64,000 nt of DNA from Streptomyces sp. B21-105 (GCF_036898465.1 NZ_JARUMJ010000001.1:8060001-8124000), one strand, 5' to 3'. Shown: positions 42,695 through 51,414, counted from the first letter of the stretch. Made by a program: numbers and translations. The notes: a model not told the origin generated them from the sequence alone.

Positions 42695-43663
42695 TCAGGG
42701 GCGGTGCAGCCGCCAGCCCTGCCACGCCGACTCGACCATCTGCCGCACCCCTCGCCGGGCCGTCCACCCCAGTTCCCGGGCCGCCAGTCCCGCCGCGGCC
42801 ACCGCGCGCGGCGCGTCCCCGGGCCTGCGCCCCTCCACGACCGCCGGGCGGGTGTCGCCGGTGACCTCGCCGATGAGGGTGACCAGCTCGCGCACCGAGA
42901 CGCCCTCGCCCCGGCCGATGTTCACCGTCAGGTCGCCCGCCGCGTCCGGCGCGCTCAGCCGCCGGGCCGCCGCGAGATGGGCCTCGGCCAGGTCCGCCAC
43001 GTGGATGTAGTCCCGCACACAGGTGCCGTCCGGCGTCGGATAGTCGGCGCCGAAGATCCGCGGGGCCTCGTCGCGGGTCAGCCGGTCGAAGACCATCGGG
43101 ACGACGTTGAAGATCCCGGTGTCGGCCAGCTCGGGCGCCGCCGCCCCGGCCACGTTGAAGTAGCGCAGGCACGTCGTCGCGATGCCGTGCGCCTGCCCCG
43201 CCGCCCGCACCAGCCACTCCCCGGCGAGCTTGGTCTCGCCGTACGGGTTCACCGGCGCGCACGGGGTGTCCTCGGTGATGAGGTCCACATCGGGATTGCC
43301 GTAGACGGCGGCGGAGGAGGAGAACAGGAACCGCCGGATCCCGGCCTCGGCGACCGCCTCGAGCAGTGTGGCGAGACCGCCCACGTTGTCCCGGTAGTAG
43401 CGGGTGGGCTGCGCCACCGACTCGCCGACCTGCTTGTGCGCGGCCAGGTGCACCACACCGGTCACGGCGTGCTCCGCGAGGGTCTTGCGGAGCAGGTCGC
43501 CGTCGAGCGCAGAGCCCCTGACGAGCGGGACGTCCGCCCCGAGCCGGGCGGTGACGCCGGTCGAGAGGTCGTCCAGCACGACGACCTTTTCTCCGGCCCC
43601 CGTCACGGCCCGCGCCACATGGGCCCCAATGTATCCGGCTCCGCCGGTGATCAGCCACGTCAT
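42695..43663 (-). CDS. galE: UDP-glucose 4-epimerase
   Basis: 322-residue extended SDR that interconverts UDP-glucose and UDP-galactose. NAD motif GGAGYIG at residues 7-13, active-site SSSAAVYGNP and NPYGETK (YxxxK), and the CLRYFNVAGA and VRDYIHVADLA blocks are typical of GalE. Divergent from the CDP-alcohol/glycan operon across 330 bp, so it probably supplies galactosyl or related nucleotide sugar for that operon's glycosyltransferase (inference). ATG 43663. Confidence 0.9.
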   Translation of the reverse strand: MTWLITGGAGYIGAHVARAVTGAGEKVVVLDDLSTGVTARLGADVPLVRGSALDGDLLRKTLAEHAVTGVVHLAAHKQVGESVAQPTRYYRDNVGGLATLLEAVAEAGIRRFLFSSSAAVYGNPDVDLITEDTPCAPVNPYGETKLAGEWLVRAAGQAHGIATTCLRYFNVAGAAAPELADTGIFNVVPMVFDRLTRDEAPRIFGADYPTPDGTCVRDYIHVADLAEAHLAAARRLSAPDAAGDLTVNIGRGEGVSVRELVTLIGEVTGDTRPAVVEGRRPGDAPRAVAAAGLAARELGWTARRGVRQMVESAWQGWRLHRP

Positions 43664-43993
43664 GCCTGTGACCCTATGCCGAGCGTGCGGAAGGCCCGGG
43701 CCGTGGGCGCTGTCCCGGATGTCGGATCCGGGGGGCGCGGTTTGTCGGCCGGGCCGCCGATCACCCATGATGATCTCGGCGAAGGCCGGTTCCACCGGGG
43801 GCCGGTGGCGCCGGGGGACCGTGTCGGCCGTGCCGGAACGGGCGGTGAACGCGGCCTTCCCGGCATCCGATAGCCTCTGCCGACATGCCGCCCGCCTGGT
43901 GCGGCGCCGGTGAGGTCGCCGGTGCAGCCAAGGGGCGCCCCCCCATCGTTCATGACCGGTGTGAAGCGCGCCGGACCCAGGGAGTGAGTTCGG
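43664..43993. other. divergent promoter region, galE / glycan operon
   Basis: 330 bp with no convincing gene. It must hold both promoters. AGGGAG at 43979-43984 serves as the ribosome-binding site for the TTG-started gene. No strong palindrome seen. Confidence 0.5.
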
Positions 43994-45796
43994 TTGCCGA
44001 CCGCCATCCTCACCGGCTCGCCGGTCCCCGGATCGTCGATCGAGGGCGACCTGCGGTCCCTCGGCTTCGACGTCCTGACCGCCTCCGACGCCGGTGACGC
44101 CGAAGCGCTCCTCGCCGCCGTCCCCGGCGACCAGCGCGTCGCCGTCGTGGATGCCCGCTTCGTCGGCCACGAGCACGCGCTGCGCCTGGGCCTCACCGAC
44201 CCCCGCTTCCCGCTCGCCGCGATCCCGGGCGCGCTGACCGCGCAACCGGCCGGCCGGCAGGCACTGACCCGCGCGATGGCCCGCGAGAACTCCGCGAGCG
44301 GCGGCACCCTGCTGGCCGTCGACAGTCTCGCCGACCGCGTGGTCGCCGCCCTGGACGCCGACGGCGCCGGCGTGCACCGCCCCGAACTGGGCAGCCTCGT
44401 CGCGCAGGTGCCCGCCGACCCGCAGACCCGCAACGAGGCCCGGCAGGCTGTGGCCGCCCTGGACGACGAGGCGGTACGGCTGAAGTCGGCCGTCAAGGCC
44501 CGCGACGGCTTCTTCACCACCTACTTCATCAGCCCGTACTCCCGCTACATCGCCCGCTGGTGCGCCCGCCGCGGCCTCACCCCGAACCAGGTCACCACCG
44601 CCTCGCTGATCACCGCGCTGATCGCGGCGGGCTGCGCGGCCACCGGCACCCGCGGCGGGTTCGTCGCGGCCGGCGTCCTGCTGATCGCCTCCTTCGTCCT
44701 GGACTGCACCGACGGCCAGCTCGCGCGCTACTCCCTGCAGTACTCCACGCTGGGCGCCTGGCTCGACGCGACCTTCGACCGGGCCAAGGAGTACGCCTAC
44801 TACGCGGGCCTCGCCCTGGGAGCGGCCCGCGGCGGCGACGACGTGTGGGCGCTCGCGCTGGGCGCCATGGTCCTGCAGACCTGCCGGCACGTCGTGGACT
44901 TCTCCTTCAACGAGGCCAACCACGACGCCACCGCCAACACCAGCCCCACCGCCGCGCTCTCCGACAAGCTCGACAGCGTCGGCTGGACGGTCTGGGTGCG
45001 GCGGATGATAGTCCTGCCCATCGGCGAACGATGGGCCATGATCGCCGTCCTCACCGCGGCCACCACACCCCGCATCACCTTCTACGCGCTGCTCGTCGGC
45101 TGCGCCTTCGCCGCGACGTACACGACGGCGGGCCGCGTCCTGCGCTCGCTGACCCGCAAGGCCAGGCGGACCGACCGGGCGGCGCAGGCGCTGGCGGACC
45201 TCGCGGACAGCGGGCCGCTGACCGAGGCGCTGGTCCGCCTCCTTCCCGGCAGGCCCCGGCCGACCGCGCCCCTCAGCGCCGCCGTGGGCGCCGTCCTGGT
45301 CACCCTCGGGGCCTGGATGTGGGGCCCGAGCTGGTGGGTCGTCCTGATGGCCGGCGCGTACGTGCTGGCGTGCGCCGAGGCCGTCACCCATCCCCTCAAG
45401 GGCGCCCTCGACTGGCTGATCCCCCCGCTGTTCCGCGCCGCCGAGTACGGCACGGTCCTGATCCTCGCGGCCCGCGCCGACGTGGACGGAGCCCTTCCGG
45501 CGGCTTTCGGGCTGGTCGCCGCCGTCGCCTACCATCACTACGACACGGTGTACCGCATCCGCGGCGACGCCGGAGCGCCGCCGGCCTGGCTGGTGCGCAC
45601 CGTCGGGGGACAGGAGGGGCGGACGCTGCTCGTGGCCGTGCTGGCCGCGCTGCTCACCGCTTCGCAGTTCACGGTCGCGCTCACGGTCCTCGCCGTGGCC
45701 GTCGCCGTGCTGGTGCTCCTGGAGAGCATCCGCTTCTGGGTGGCCGCCCACAAGGGCGGCGCTCCCGCCGTACACGATGAAGGAGAACCCGCATGA
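43994..45796 (+). CDS. CDP-alcohol phosphatidyltransferase with DUF5941 C-terminus
   Basis: 600-residue membrane protein. Residues 1-150 form a soluble domain with no recognised family. From about 170 is a CDP-alcohol phosphatidyltransferase core with the full catalytic motif: DCTDGQLAR, then G-x3-D-x3-D in LGAWLDATFDRAKEY. Such enzymes transfer a phospho-alcohol from a CDP-alcohol to an acceptor hydroxyl. The C-terminal 250 residues are further transmembrane segments (DUF5941-like). TTG start at 43994. Its stop overlaps the next start as ATGA, so it leads a coupled operon for a surface glycan or glycolipid. Confidence 0.85.
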   Translation: MPTAILTGSPVPGSSIEGDLRSLGFDVLTASDAGDAEALLAAVPGDQRVAVVDARFVGHEHALRLGLTDPRFPLAAIPGALTAQPAGRQALTRAMARENSASGGTLLAVDSLADRVVAALDADGAGVHRPELGSLVAQVPADPQTRNEARQAVAALDDEAVRLKSAVKARDGFFTTYFISPYSRYIARWCARRGLTPNQVTTASLITALIAAGCAATGTRGGFVAAGVLLIASFVLDCTDGQLARYSLQYSTLGAWLDATFDRAKEYAYYAGLALGAARGGDDVWALALGAMVLQTCRHVVDFSFNEANHDATANTSPTAALSDKLDSVGWTVWVRRMIVLPIGERWAMIAVLTAATTPRITFYALLVGCAFAATYTTAGRVLRSLTRKARRTDRAAQALADLADSGPLTEALVRLLPGRPRPTAPLSAAVGAVLVTLGAWMWGPSWWVVLMAGAYVLACAEAVTHPLKGALDWLIPPLFRAAEYGTVLILAARADVDGALPAAFGLVAAVAYHHYDTVYRIRGDAGAPPAWLVRTVGGQEGRTLLVAVLAALLTASQFTVALTVLAVAVAVLVLLESIRFWVAAHKGGAPAVHDEGEPA

Positions 45797-46545
45797 TCGG
45801 CCTCGTGCTGGCGGCCGGCGCCGGACGGCGTCTGCGGCCCTACACGGACAGTCTGCCCAAGGCGTTGGTGCCGGTGGGGCCCGCGGGCAGGGAAGGCGAG
45901 CCCACGGTCCTGGACCTGACGCTCGGCAACTTCGCCGAGATCGGGCTGACCGAGGTCGCGGTCATCGTCGGCTACCGCAAGGAGGCCGTGTACGCGCGCA
46001 AGGCGGCGCTGGAGGCCAAGTACGGCCTCAAGCTCACCCTCATCGACAACGACAAGGCCGAGGAGTGGAACAACGCCTACTCCCTGTGGTGCGGTCGTGA
46101 CGCTCTCAAGGACGGCGTGATCCTCGCCAACGGCGACACCGTGCACCCGGTGTCCGTGGAGAAGACGCTGCTCGCCGCCCGCGGCGAGGGCAGGAAGATC
46201 ATCCTCGCGCTGGACACCGTGAAGTCCCTCGCGGACGAGGAGATGAAGGTCGTCGTCGACCCCGAGCGGGGCATGACGAAGATCACCAAGCTGATGGATC
46301 CGGCCGAGGCCACCGGCGAGTACATCGGCGTCACCCTCATCGAGGGCGACGCGGCTCCCGAACTGGCCGACGCCCTCAAGGCCGTGTGGGAGACCGACCC
46401 GCAGCAGTTCTACGAGCACGGCTACCAGGAGCTGGTGAACCGCGGCTTCCGTATCGACGTGGCGCCGATCGGCGACGTCGAGTGGGTGGAGATCGACAAC
46501 CACGACGATCTCGCCCGTGGACGGGAGATCGCGTGCCTGTACTGA
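45793..46545 (+). CDS. sugar/alcohol-phosphate cytidylyltransferase-like nucleotidyltransferase
   Basis: 250-residue NTP-transferase. The nucleotide-binding signature is [24 protein letters not shown] at residues 5-28, with Lys24 before the ALV segment. The metal-binding Asp is in ILANGDTVHPV, and an EIDNHDDLARG motif near the C-terminus is shared with phosphocholine and inositol-phosphate cytidylyltransferases. It probably makes a CDP-alcohol for the two transferases of the operon. The glycerol-1-phosphate dehydrogenase homologue downstream suggests CDP-glycerol as product (inference). AGGAG 7 bases before its ATG. Confidence 0.82.
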   Translation: MIGLVLAAGAGRRLRPYTDSLPKALVPVGPAGREGEPTVLDLTLGNFAEIGLTEVAVIVGYRKEAVYARKAALEAKYGLKLTLIDNDKAEEWNNAYSLWCGRDALKDGVILANGDTVHPVSVEKTLLAARGEGRKIILALDTVKSLADEEMKVVVDPERGMTKITKLMDPAEATGEYIGVTLIEGDAAPELADALKAVWETDPQQFYEHGYQELVNRGFRIDVAPIGDVEWVEIDNHDDLARGREIACLY

Positions 46546-47594
46546 CCCGGCTGATCCCCTCGCCGCTCGTCGTGGACATCCGCCCGGGCGCCCTCGACGA
46601 CCTCGCGTACGTCCTTGCCGACGAGCGGATCTCGCACTCCGGCAAGCTCGCGGTCGCCGTCAGTTGTGGCTCGGGCGCGCGGCTGCGTGAGCGGCTGGCC
46701 GCCTCGATGCCGGACGCCACCTGGTACGAGGTGGGCGGCGGCACGCTGGACGACGCGATCAGGCTGGCCGGCGACATCAAGGCCGGCCACTTCGACGCGG
46801 TTGTGGGCCTGGGCGGCGGCAAGATCATCGACTGTGCGAAGTTCGCCGCGGCGCGGGTGGGCCTGCCGCTGGTCGCGGTGCCGACGAACCTCGCGCACGA
46901 CGGGCTGTGCTCGCCGGTCGCCACCCTCGACAACGACGCGGGCCGCGGCTCCTACGGAGTGCCGAACCCGATCGCCGTGGTGATCGACCTGGACGTCATC
47001 CGCGAGGCCCCGGTGCGGTTCGTGCGCGCCGGCATCGGCGACGCGGTGTCCAACATCTCGGCCATCGCGGACTGGGAGCTCGCCAACCGGGTCAGGGGCG
47101 AGAAGATCGACGGTCTCGCGGCCGCGATCGCCCGCCAGGCCGGCGAGGCCGTGCTGCGACACCCGGGCGGCATCGGCGACACCGGCTTCCTCCAGGTGCT
47201 GGCCGAGGCGCTGGTGCTCAGCGGCATCGCGATGTCGGTGTCGGGCGACTCCCGCCCCTCCTCCGGCGCGTGCCACGAGATCAACCACGCCTTCGACCTG
47301 CTCTTCCCCAAGCGGGCCGCCGCCCACGGCGAACAGTGCGGACTCGGCGCGGCCTTCGCGATGTACCTGCGCGGAGCCCACGAGGAGTCGGCCTACATGG
47401 CCCAGGTGCTGCGCCGGCACGGACTGCCCGTCCTGCCCGAGGAGATCGGCTTCACGGTGGACGAATTCGTCCGCGCCGTGGAGTTCGCCCCCGAGACCCG
47501 GCCCGGCCGCTACACGATCCTCGAACACCTCGACCTCGAGCCCGACCAGATCAAGGACGTCTACACCGAATATGTCAAGGCCATCGGTAGCTGA
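46533..47594 (+). CDS. sn-glycerol-1-phosphate dehydrogenase homologue (EgsA/AraM family)
   Basis: 353-residue member of the iron/zinc alcohol-dehydrogenase superfamily, closest in motifs to G1P dehydrogenases, which reduce dihydroxyacetone phosphate to sn-glycerol-1-phosphate. NAD motif GLGGGKIIDCAK (92-103); substrate loop VPTNLAHDGLCSP. Metal ligands are Asp170 (GIGDAVSNISAIADW), His248 (SGACHEINHAFD) and His265 (AAAHGEQCGLG). These closely follow the archaeal and AraM pattern. G1P is rare in bacteria, so its presence in a glycan operon is notable. GTG start overlaps the previous gene by 13 bp. Confidence 0.85.
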   Translation: MPVLTRLIPSPLVVDIRPGALDDLAYVLADERISHSGKLAVAVSCGSGARLRERLAASMPDATWYEVGGGTLDDAIRLAGDIKAGHFDAVVGLGGGKIIDCAKFAAARVGLPLVAVPTNLAHDGLCSPVATLDNDAGRGSYGVPNPIAVVIDLDVIREAPVRFVRAGIGDAVSNISAIADWELANRVRGEKIDGLAAAIARQAGEAVLRHPGGIGDTGFLQVLAEALVLSGIAMSVSGDSRPSSGACHEINHAFDLLFPKRAAAHGEQCGLGAAFAMYLRGAHEESAYMAQVLRRHGLPVLPEEIGFTVDEFVRAVEFAPETRPGRYTILEHLDLEPDQIKDVYTEYVKAIGS

Positions 47595-48351
47595 ACTCAG
47601 ACCGGTCGTCCACCCCCCGGGGGTGAAGGACCGTCGCAGCGGTGAGCACTGGATGGGACGCCTCTACATGCGTGAGGTGTCCCTGCGGGTGGACCGCTGC
47701 CTGGTGAACACCAGGGTCACGCCCAACCAGCTCACGTATCTGATGACCGTCTTCGGGGTGCTCGCGGCCCCGGCCCTGCTGGTGCCGGGAATCACGGGCG
47801 CCGTGCTCGGCGTGGTCTGCGTCCAGATGTACCTGCTGCTGGACTGTGTGGACGGCGAGATCGCGCGCTGGAAGAAGCAGTACTCGCTGGCCGGGGTCTA
47901 CCTGGACCGGGTCGGCGCGTACCTGACCGACGCGGCGGTGCTCGTCGGCTTCGGTCTGCGCGCCGCCGACCTGTGGGGCGGCGGGCGGATCGACTGGCTG
48001 TGGGCCTTCCTCGGCACGCTGGCCGCGCTCGGCGCGATCCTGATCAAGGCGGAGACCGACCTCGTCGGCGTCGCCCGGCACCAGGGCGGGCTGCCTCCGG
48101 TCAAGGAGGCGGCGTCCGAGCCGCGCTCCTCCGGCATGGCGCTGGCCCGCCGGGCCGCCGCGGCGCTCAAATTCCACCGGCTGATCCTCGGCATCGAGGC
48201 GTCCCTGCTCATCCTGGTCCTGGCCGTGGTCGACCAGGTGCGCGGCGACCTGTTCTTCTCCCGTCTCGGCGTGGCCGTGCTGGCCGGCATCGCGCTCCTG
48301 CAGACGCTGCTGCACCTGGTGTCCATCCTCGCCTCGAGCAGGCTCAAGTGA
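47572..48351 (+). CDS. second CDP-alcohol phosphatidyltransferase family protein
   Basis: 259-residue membrane protein with about six hydrophobic segments. The CDP-alcohol motif reads DCVDGEIAR, then LAGVYLDRVGAY. The D-x2-D-G-x2-A-R part is complete and the third Asp is present, but the position of the fourth, catalytic Asp (G-x3-D-x3-D) is Ala. It may use a shifted residue (YLTD is 4 residues later) or be impaired. It overlaps the preceding gene by 23 bp and the next by 4 bp (GTGA). It probably builds a phosphodiester-linked product together with the DUF5941 enzyme. Confidence 0.82.
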   Translation: MSRPSVAELRPVVHPPGVKDRRSGEHWMGRLYMREVSLRVDRCLVNTRVTPNQLTYLMTVFGVLAAPALLVPGITGAVLGVVCVQMYLLLDCVDGEIARWKKQYSLAGVYLDRVGAYLTDAAVLVGFGLRAADLWGGGRIDWLWAFLGTLAALGAILIKAETDLVGVARHQGGLPPVKEAASEPRSSGMALARRAAAALKFHRLILGIEASLLILVLAVVDQVRGDLFFSRLGVAVLAGIALLQTLLHLVSILASSRLK

Positions 48352-49231
48352 GCGCGGCGGCGAAGGTCGGCGCGGTCGTCATCACCATGGGCAACCGCCC
48401 CGACGAGCTGCGCGCCCTGCTCGACTCGATCGCCGGGCAGGACGGCGACCGGGTGGAGGTGGTCGTGGTCGGCAACGGCGCGCCCGTCCCGGACGTCCCC
48501 GAGGGCGTGCGCACGATCGAGCTGCCCGAGAACCTCGGCATCCCCGGCGGCCGCAACGTGGGCATCGAGGCCTTCGGGCCCGGCGGCCGCGACGTCGACG
48601 TCCTGCTCTTCCTGGACGACGACGGACTGCTGGCCCACACGGACACGGCCGAGCTGTGCCGCCGGGCCTTCGACGCCGATCCGGAACTGGGCATCATCAG
48701 CTTCCGGATCGCCGACCCGGACACCGGCGTCACCCAGCGCCGCCACGTGCCCCGGCTGCGCGCCTCCGACCCGATGCGCTCGTCCCGGGTCACCACCTTC
48801 CTCGGCGGCGCGAACGCCGTCCGCACGAAGGTGCTCGCGCAGGTCGGCGGTCTCCCCGGCGAGTTCTTCTACGCCCATGAGGAGACCGACCTGGCGTGGC
48901 GGGCGCTCGACGCGGGCTGGATGATCGACTACCGGTCGGACATGGTGCTGCACCACCCGACGACCGCGCCCTCGCGGCACGCGGTGTACCACCGCATGGT
49001 GGCCCGCAACCGGGTGTGGCTGGCCCGCCGGAACCTTCCCGCCCCGCTGGTCCCGGTCTACCTCGGGTCTGGATGGCGCTCACGTTGGTCCGCCGCCCCT
49101 CGGGGCCGGCCCTGAAGGCGTGGTTCGGCGGTTTCCGGGAGGGCTGGAGCACTTCCTGCGGGCCGCGCAGGCCCATGAAGTGGCGTACGGTGTGGCGGCT
49201 GACCCGACTGGGCCGGCCTCCGGTGATCTGA
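48348..49231 (+). pseudogene. family 2 glycosyltransferase, frameshifted near 3' end
   Basis: GT-A fold glycosyltransferase starting at GTG 48348. Features: VGAVVITMGNRPDELRALLDSI, NLGIPGGRNVGIE, the LFLDDDG metal motif, and YAHEETDLAWR. In the given sequence the frame ends at 49115 (255 aa). At about 49065-49067 one G is missing from a G run. Restoring it continues VYLGVWMALTLVRRPSG and WFGGFREGW to a stop at 49231, the usual C-terminus of this family. Either a sequencing error or a recent mutation. Coupled to the previous gene (GTGA). Confidence 0.75.
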
Positions 49232-49327
49232 CAAGCTCGTCCCTGAGGGCCCCGGGACGTAACCCGGGCCCCCGGCTCATGCGGGTCCCCCAGGGGCTGC
49301 GCATTCCGAAGACGAAGGTTCCTACCT

Positions 49328-50257
49328 GTGAGTGAGACAACGCATGACGTCGGAGTCGCCGTGAGCGCGCTTCCGTCGCCCGACGAGGGCCTCACGGCGG
49401 CGCAGCTGGCAGCCAAGTACGGGCTGGCCGTGAGCGGCGCCCGGCCTCCGCTGCGGGAGTACGTCCGCCAGCTGTGGGGGCGCCGTCACTTCATCCTGGC
49501 GTTCTCCCGGGCGAAGCTGGCCGCGCAGTACAGCCAGGCCAAGCTGGGCCAGCTGTGGCAGGTGGCCACGCCCTTGCTGAACGCTGCCGTGTACTTCGTG
49601 ATCTTCGGCGTTCTCCTCAACACCAGCCGCGGAATGCCCAAGGACGTGTACATCCCGTTCCTGGTCACCGGTGTCTTCGTGTTCACCTTCACGCAGACCT
49701 CGGTGATGAGCGGCGTCCGGGCGATCTCCGGCAACCTCAGTCTGGTGCGCGCGCTGCACTTCCCGCGTGCCTCGCTGCCGATCTCCCTCGCGCTGCAGCA
49801 GCTCCAGCAACTGCTGTACTCGATGCTGGTGCTGTTCGCCGTGGTGATCGGCATGGGCAGCTACCCGGACCTGTCCTGGGCGCTGATCGTCCCCGTGCTC
49901 GCCCTGCAGTTCTGCTTCAACATCGGCCTGGCGCTGGTGTTCGCGCGGGCCGGCGCCAAGACCCCCGACCTGGCGCAGTTGATGCCGTTCGTGATGCGGA
50001 CGTGGATGTACGCCTCCGGCGTGATGTTCTCCATCCCCGTCTTCCTCGCGGACAAGCCGCAGTGGGTGGCGAACGTCCTGCAGTGGAACCCCGCCGCCAT
50101 CTACATGGACCTCATGCGCTTCGCGCTCATCGAAAAGTACGGCGCGGAGAACCTGCCCGACCATGTCTGGGCGGTCGCGGGCGGCTGGGCGGTCCTCATG
50201 GCCGTCGGCGGGTTCGTGTACTTCTGGAAGGCGGAGGAGAGGTACGGCCGTGGTTGA
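49328..50257 (+). CDS. ABC-2 type polysaccharide exporter permease (Wzm/TagG-like)
   Basis: 309-residue permease with about six transmembrane helices. It begins with a cytosolic segment, then RRHFILAFSRAKLAAQYSQAKLGQLWQVATPLLNAAVYFVIFG, the conserved entry of ABC-2 exporters for O-antigen and teichoic acid. The end is WAVLMAVGGFVYFWKAEERYGRG, also typical. GTG start. It pairs with the overlapping ATPase gene and exports the product of the upstream genes, probably a lipid-linked glycan. Confidence 0.88.
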   Translation: MSETTHDVGVAVSALPSPDEGLTAAQLAAKYGLAVSGARPPLREYVRQLWGRRHFILAFSRAKLAAQYSQAKLGQLWQVATPLLNAAVYFVIFGVLLNTSRGMPKDVYIPFLVTGVFVFTFTQTSVMSGVRAISGNLSLVRALHFPRASLPISLALQQLQQLLYSMLVLFAVVIGMGSYPDLSWALIVPVLALQFCFNIGLALVFARAGAKTPDLAQLMPFVMRTWMYASGVMFSIPVFLADKPQWVANVLQWNPAAIYMDLMRFALIEKYGAENLPDHVWAVAGGWAVLMAVGGFVYFWKAEERYGRG

Positions 50258-51041
50258 TCCGCTTCCGGGAGACCAGGCGGGACGCAGGGTCCCGACGGTC
50301 ATCGCCGACCAGGTCCACATCGTCTACCGCGTCAACGGCGCGAAGAGCGGGAAGGGCAGCGCCACCGCCGCCCTCAGCCGTATCGTCAAGCGCGGCGAGG
50401 AGCGCGGCGTGCGCAGGGTGCACGCGGTGCGCGGCGTCTCCTTCGTCGCCCACCGGGGCGAGGCGATCGGCCTGATCGGCTCCAACGGCTCGGGCAAGTC
50501 CACCCTGCTGCGCGCCATCGCCGGGCTGCTGCCGCCGGAGAGCGGCAAGGTCTACACCGACGGCCAGCCCTCGCTGCTGGGCGTCAACGCCGCGATGATG
50601 AACGACCTCACCGGCGAACGCAACGTCATCCTGGGCGGTCTGGCCATGGGCATGTCCCGTGAGGAGATCAGGGAGCGCTACCAGGGGATCGTCGACTTCT
50701 CGGGCATCAACGAGAAGGGCGACTTCATCAGCCTGCCGATGCGTACCTACTCCTCCGGCATGCAGGCCCGGCTGCGGTTCTCCATCGCCGCGGCCAAGAA
50801 CCACGACGTCCTGATGATCGACGAGGCCCTCGCCACCGGCGACGCCAAGTTCCGCAGGCGCTCCGAGGCGCGGGTGCGGGAGCTGCGCGAGCAGGCCGGC
50901 ACGGTGTTCCTGGTCAGCCACAGCAACCAGTCGATCAGGGACACCTGCGACCGGGTGCTCTGGCTGGAGCGTGGTGAACTGCGCCTGGACGGGCCGACCG
51001 AAGAGGTCCTGCGGGAGTACGAGAAGTTCTCGGGCAAGTAG
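50250..51041 (+). CDS. ABC polysaccharide exporter ATPase (Wzt/TagH-like)
   Basis: 263-residue ATPase. Walker A GSNGSGKST. The signature region YSSGMQARLRFSIAAA is the variant found in capsule, O-antigen and teichoic-acid exporters rather than LSGGQ. Walker B is DVLMIDEALATGD. There is no C-terminal carbohydrate-binding extension, so export is probably not size-gated as in long Wzt proteins. GTG 50250 overlaps the permease gene by 8 bp and has AGAGG 7 bases upstream. Last gene of the operon; a strong terminator follows. Confidence 0.9.
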   Translation: MVDPLPGDQAGRRVPTVIADQVHIVYRVNGAKSGKGSATAALSRIVKRGEERGVRRVHAVRGVSFVAHRGEAIGLIGSNGSGKSTLLRAIAGLLPPESGKVYTDGQPSLLGVNAAMMNDLTGERNVILGGLAMGMSREEIRERYQGIVDFSGINEKGDFISLPMRTYSSGMQARLRFSIAAAKNHDVLMIDEALATGDAKFRRRSEARVRELREQAGTVFLVSHSNQSIRDTCDRVLWLERGELRLDGPTEEVLREYEKFSGK

Positions 51042-51060
51042 GGCGTGCTGCGAAAGTCCT

Positions 51061-51102
51061 GACGCGGGGCCCCGCCGGAAGAGTCCGGCGGGGCCCCGCG
51101 TC
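51061..51102 (+). terminator. strong terminator of the glycan operon
   Basis: A perfect 19-bp stem (51061-51079 with 51084-51102) and 4-base loop AGAG, 19 bp after the ATPase stop. It separates the glycan operon from the hopanoid operon. Confidence 0.9.
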
Positions 51103-51196
51103 TGCAAAGGAAGCGTCAACTCCCGCGCCCGCAAGGAATCTTGACGCCGATCGGTGTGTTGTTGTGATGTGCAGGACACCCCTGCGCACCTCGCTG

Positions 51197-51208
51197 CGTT
51201 GTACAACG
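51197..51208. promoter_or_regulatory. palindrome upstream of hopanoid operon
   Basis: CGTTGTACAACG, a perfect 12-bp palindrome about 150 bp before the first ORF of the operon, AT-rich at its centre. Candidate operator. Confidence 0.4.
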
Positions 51209-51348
51209 TAAGCTGGACCGGTCCCGAAACGCGTCAAGTGGGGCGATAACGCTCAGCCCCAAGGCCGGGGCCCCGTGCCGACGTGCGGGCGGCGTGTCCG
51301 AAATAGTGTGCCTTGGGTCGGCAGTGTAGAACGGGAGATGTGACGGCA

Positions 51349-51414
51349 ATGGCTACGGAAACTCCCCAGCTCAGCGCAGGCCGCGCCGTTTCCGCAGCGG
51401 GCGGCCGGGGATGA
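51349..51414 (+). CDS. possible leader peptide overlapping hpnC
   Basis: A 21-codon frame from ATG 51349 (MATETPQLSAGRAVSAAGGRG). Its stop overlaps the hpnC ATG as ATGA, the same arrangement as other gene junctions in this operon. GGGAG lies 11 bases upstream, a poor spacing. No family known; it could be a coupling leader or chance. Confidence 0.35.
   Translation: MATETPQLSAGRAVSAAGGRG

Larger units (their letters stand above)
51042..51348. other. terminator and hopanoid operon promoter region
   Basis: 307-bp gap. The left part is the terminator; the right part should carry the hopanoid promoter. A TTGACG hexamer at 51141-51146 could be a -35 element, but no clear -10 is obvious. A 12-bp palindrome lies at 51197-51208. 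Confidence 0.5.

Noticed and set aside
42695..45775. A >1000-codon open frame on the minus strand through the glycan operon
   Set aside because: Only the galE part (42695-43663) shows protein motifs; the rest is the antisense shadow of the DUF5941 gene, common in high-GC DNA.
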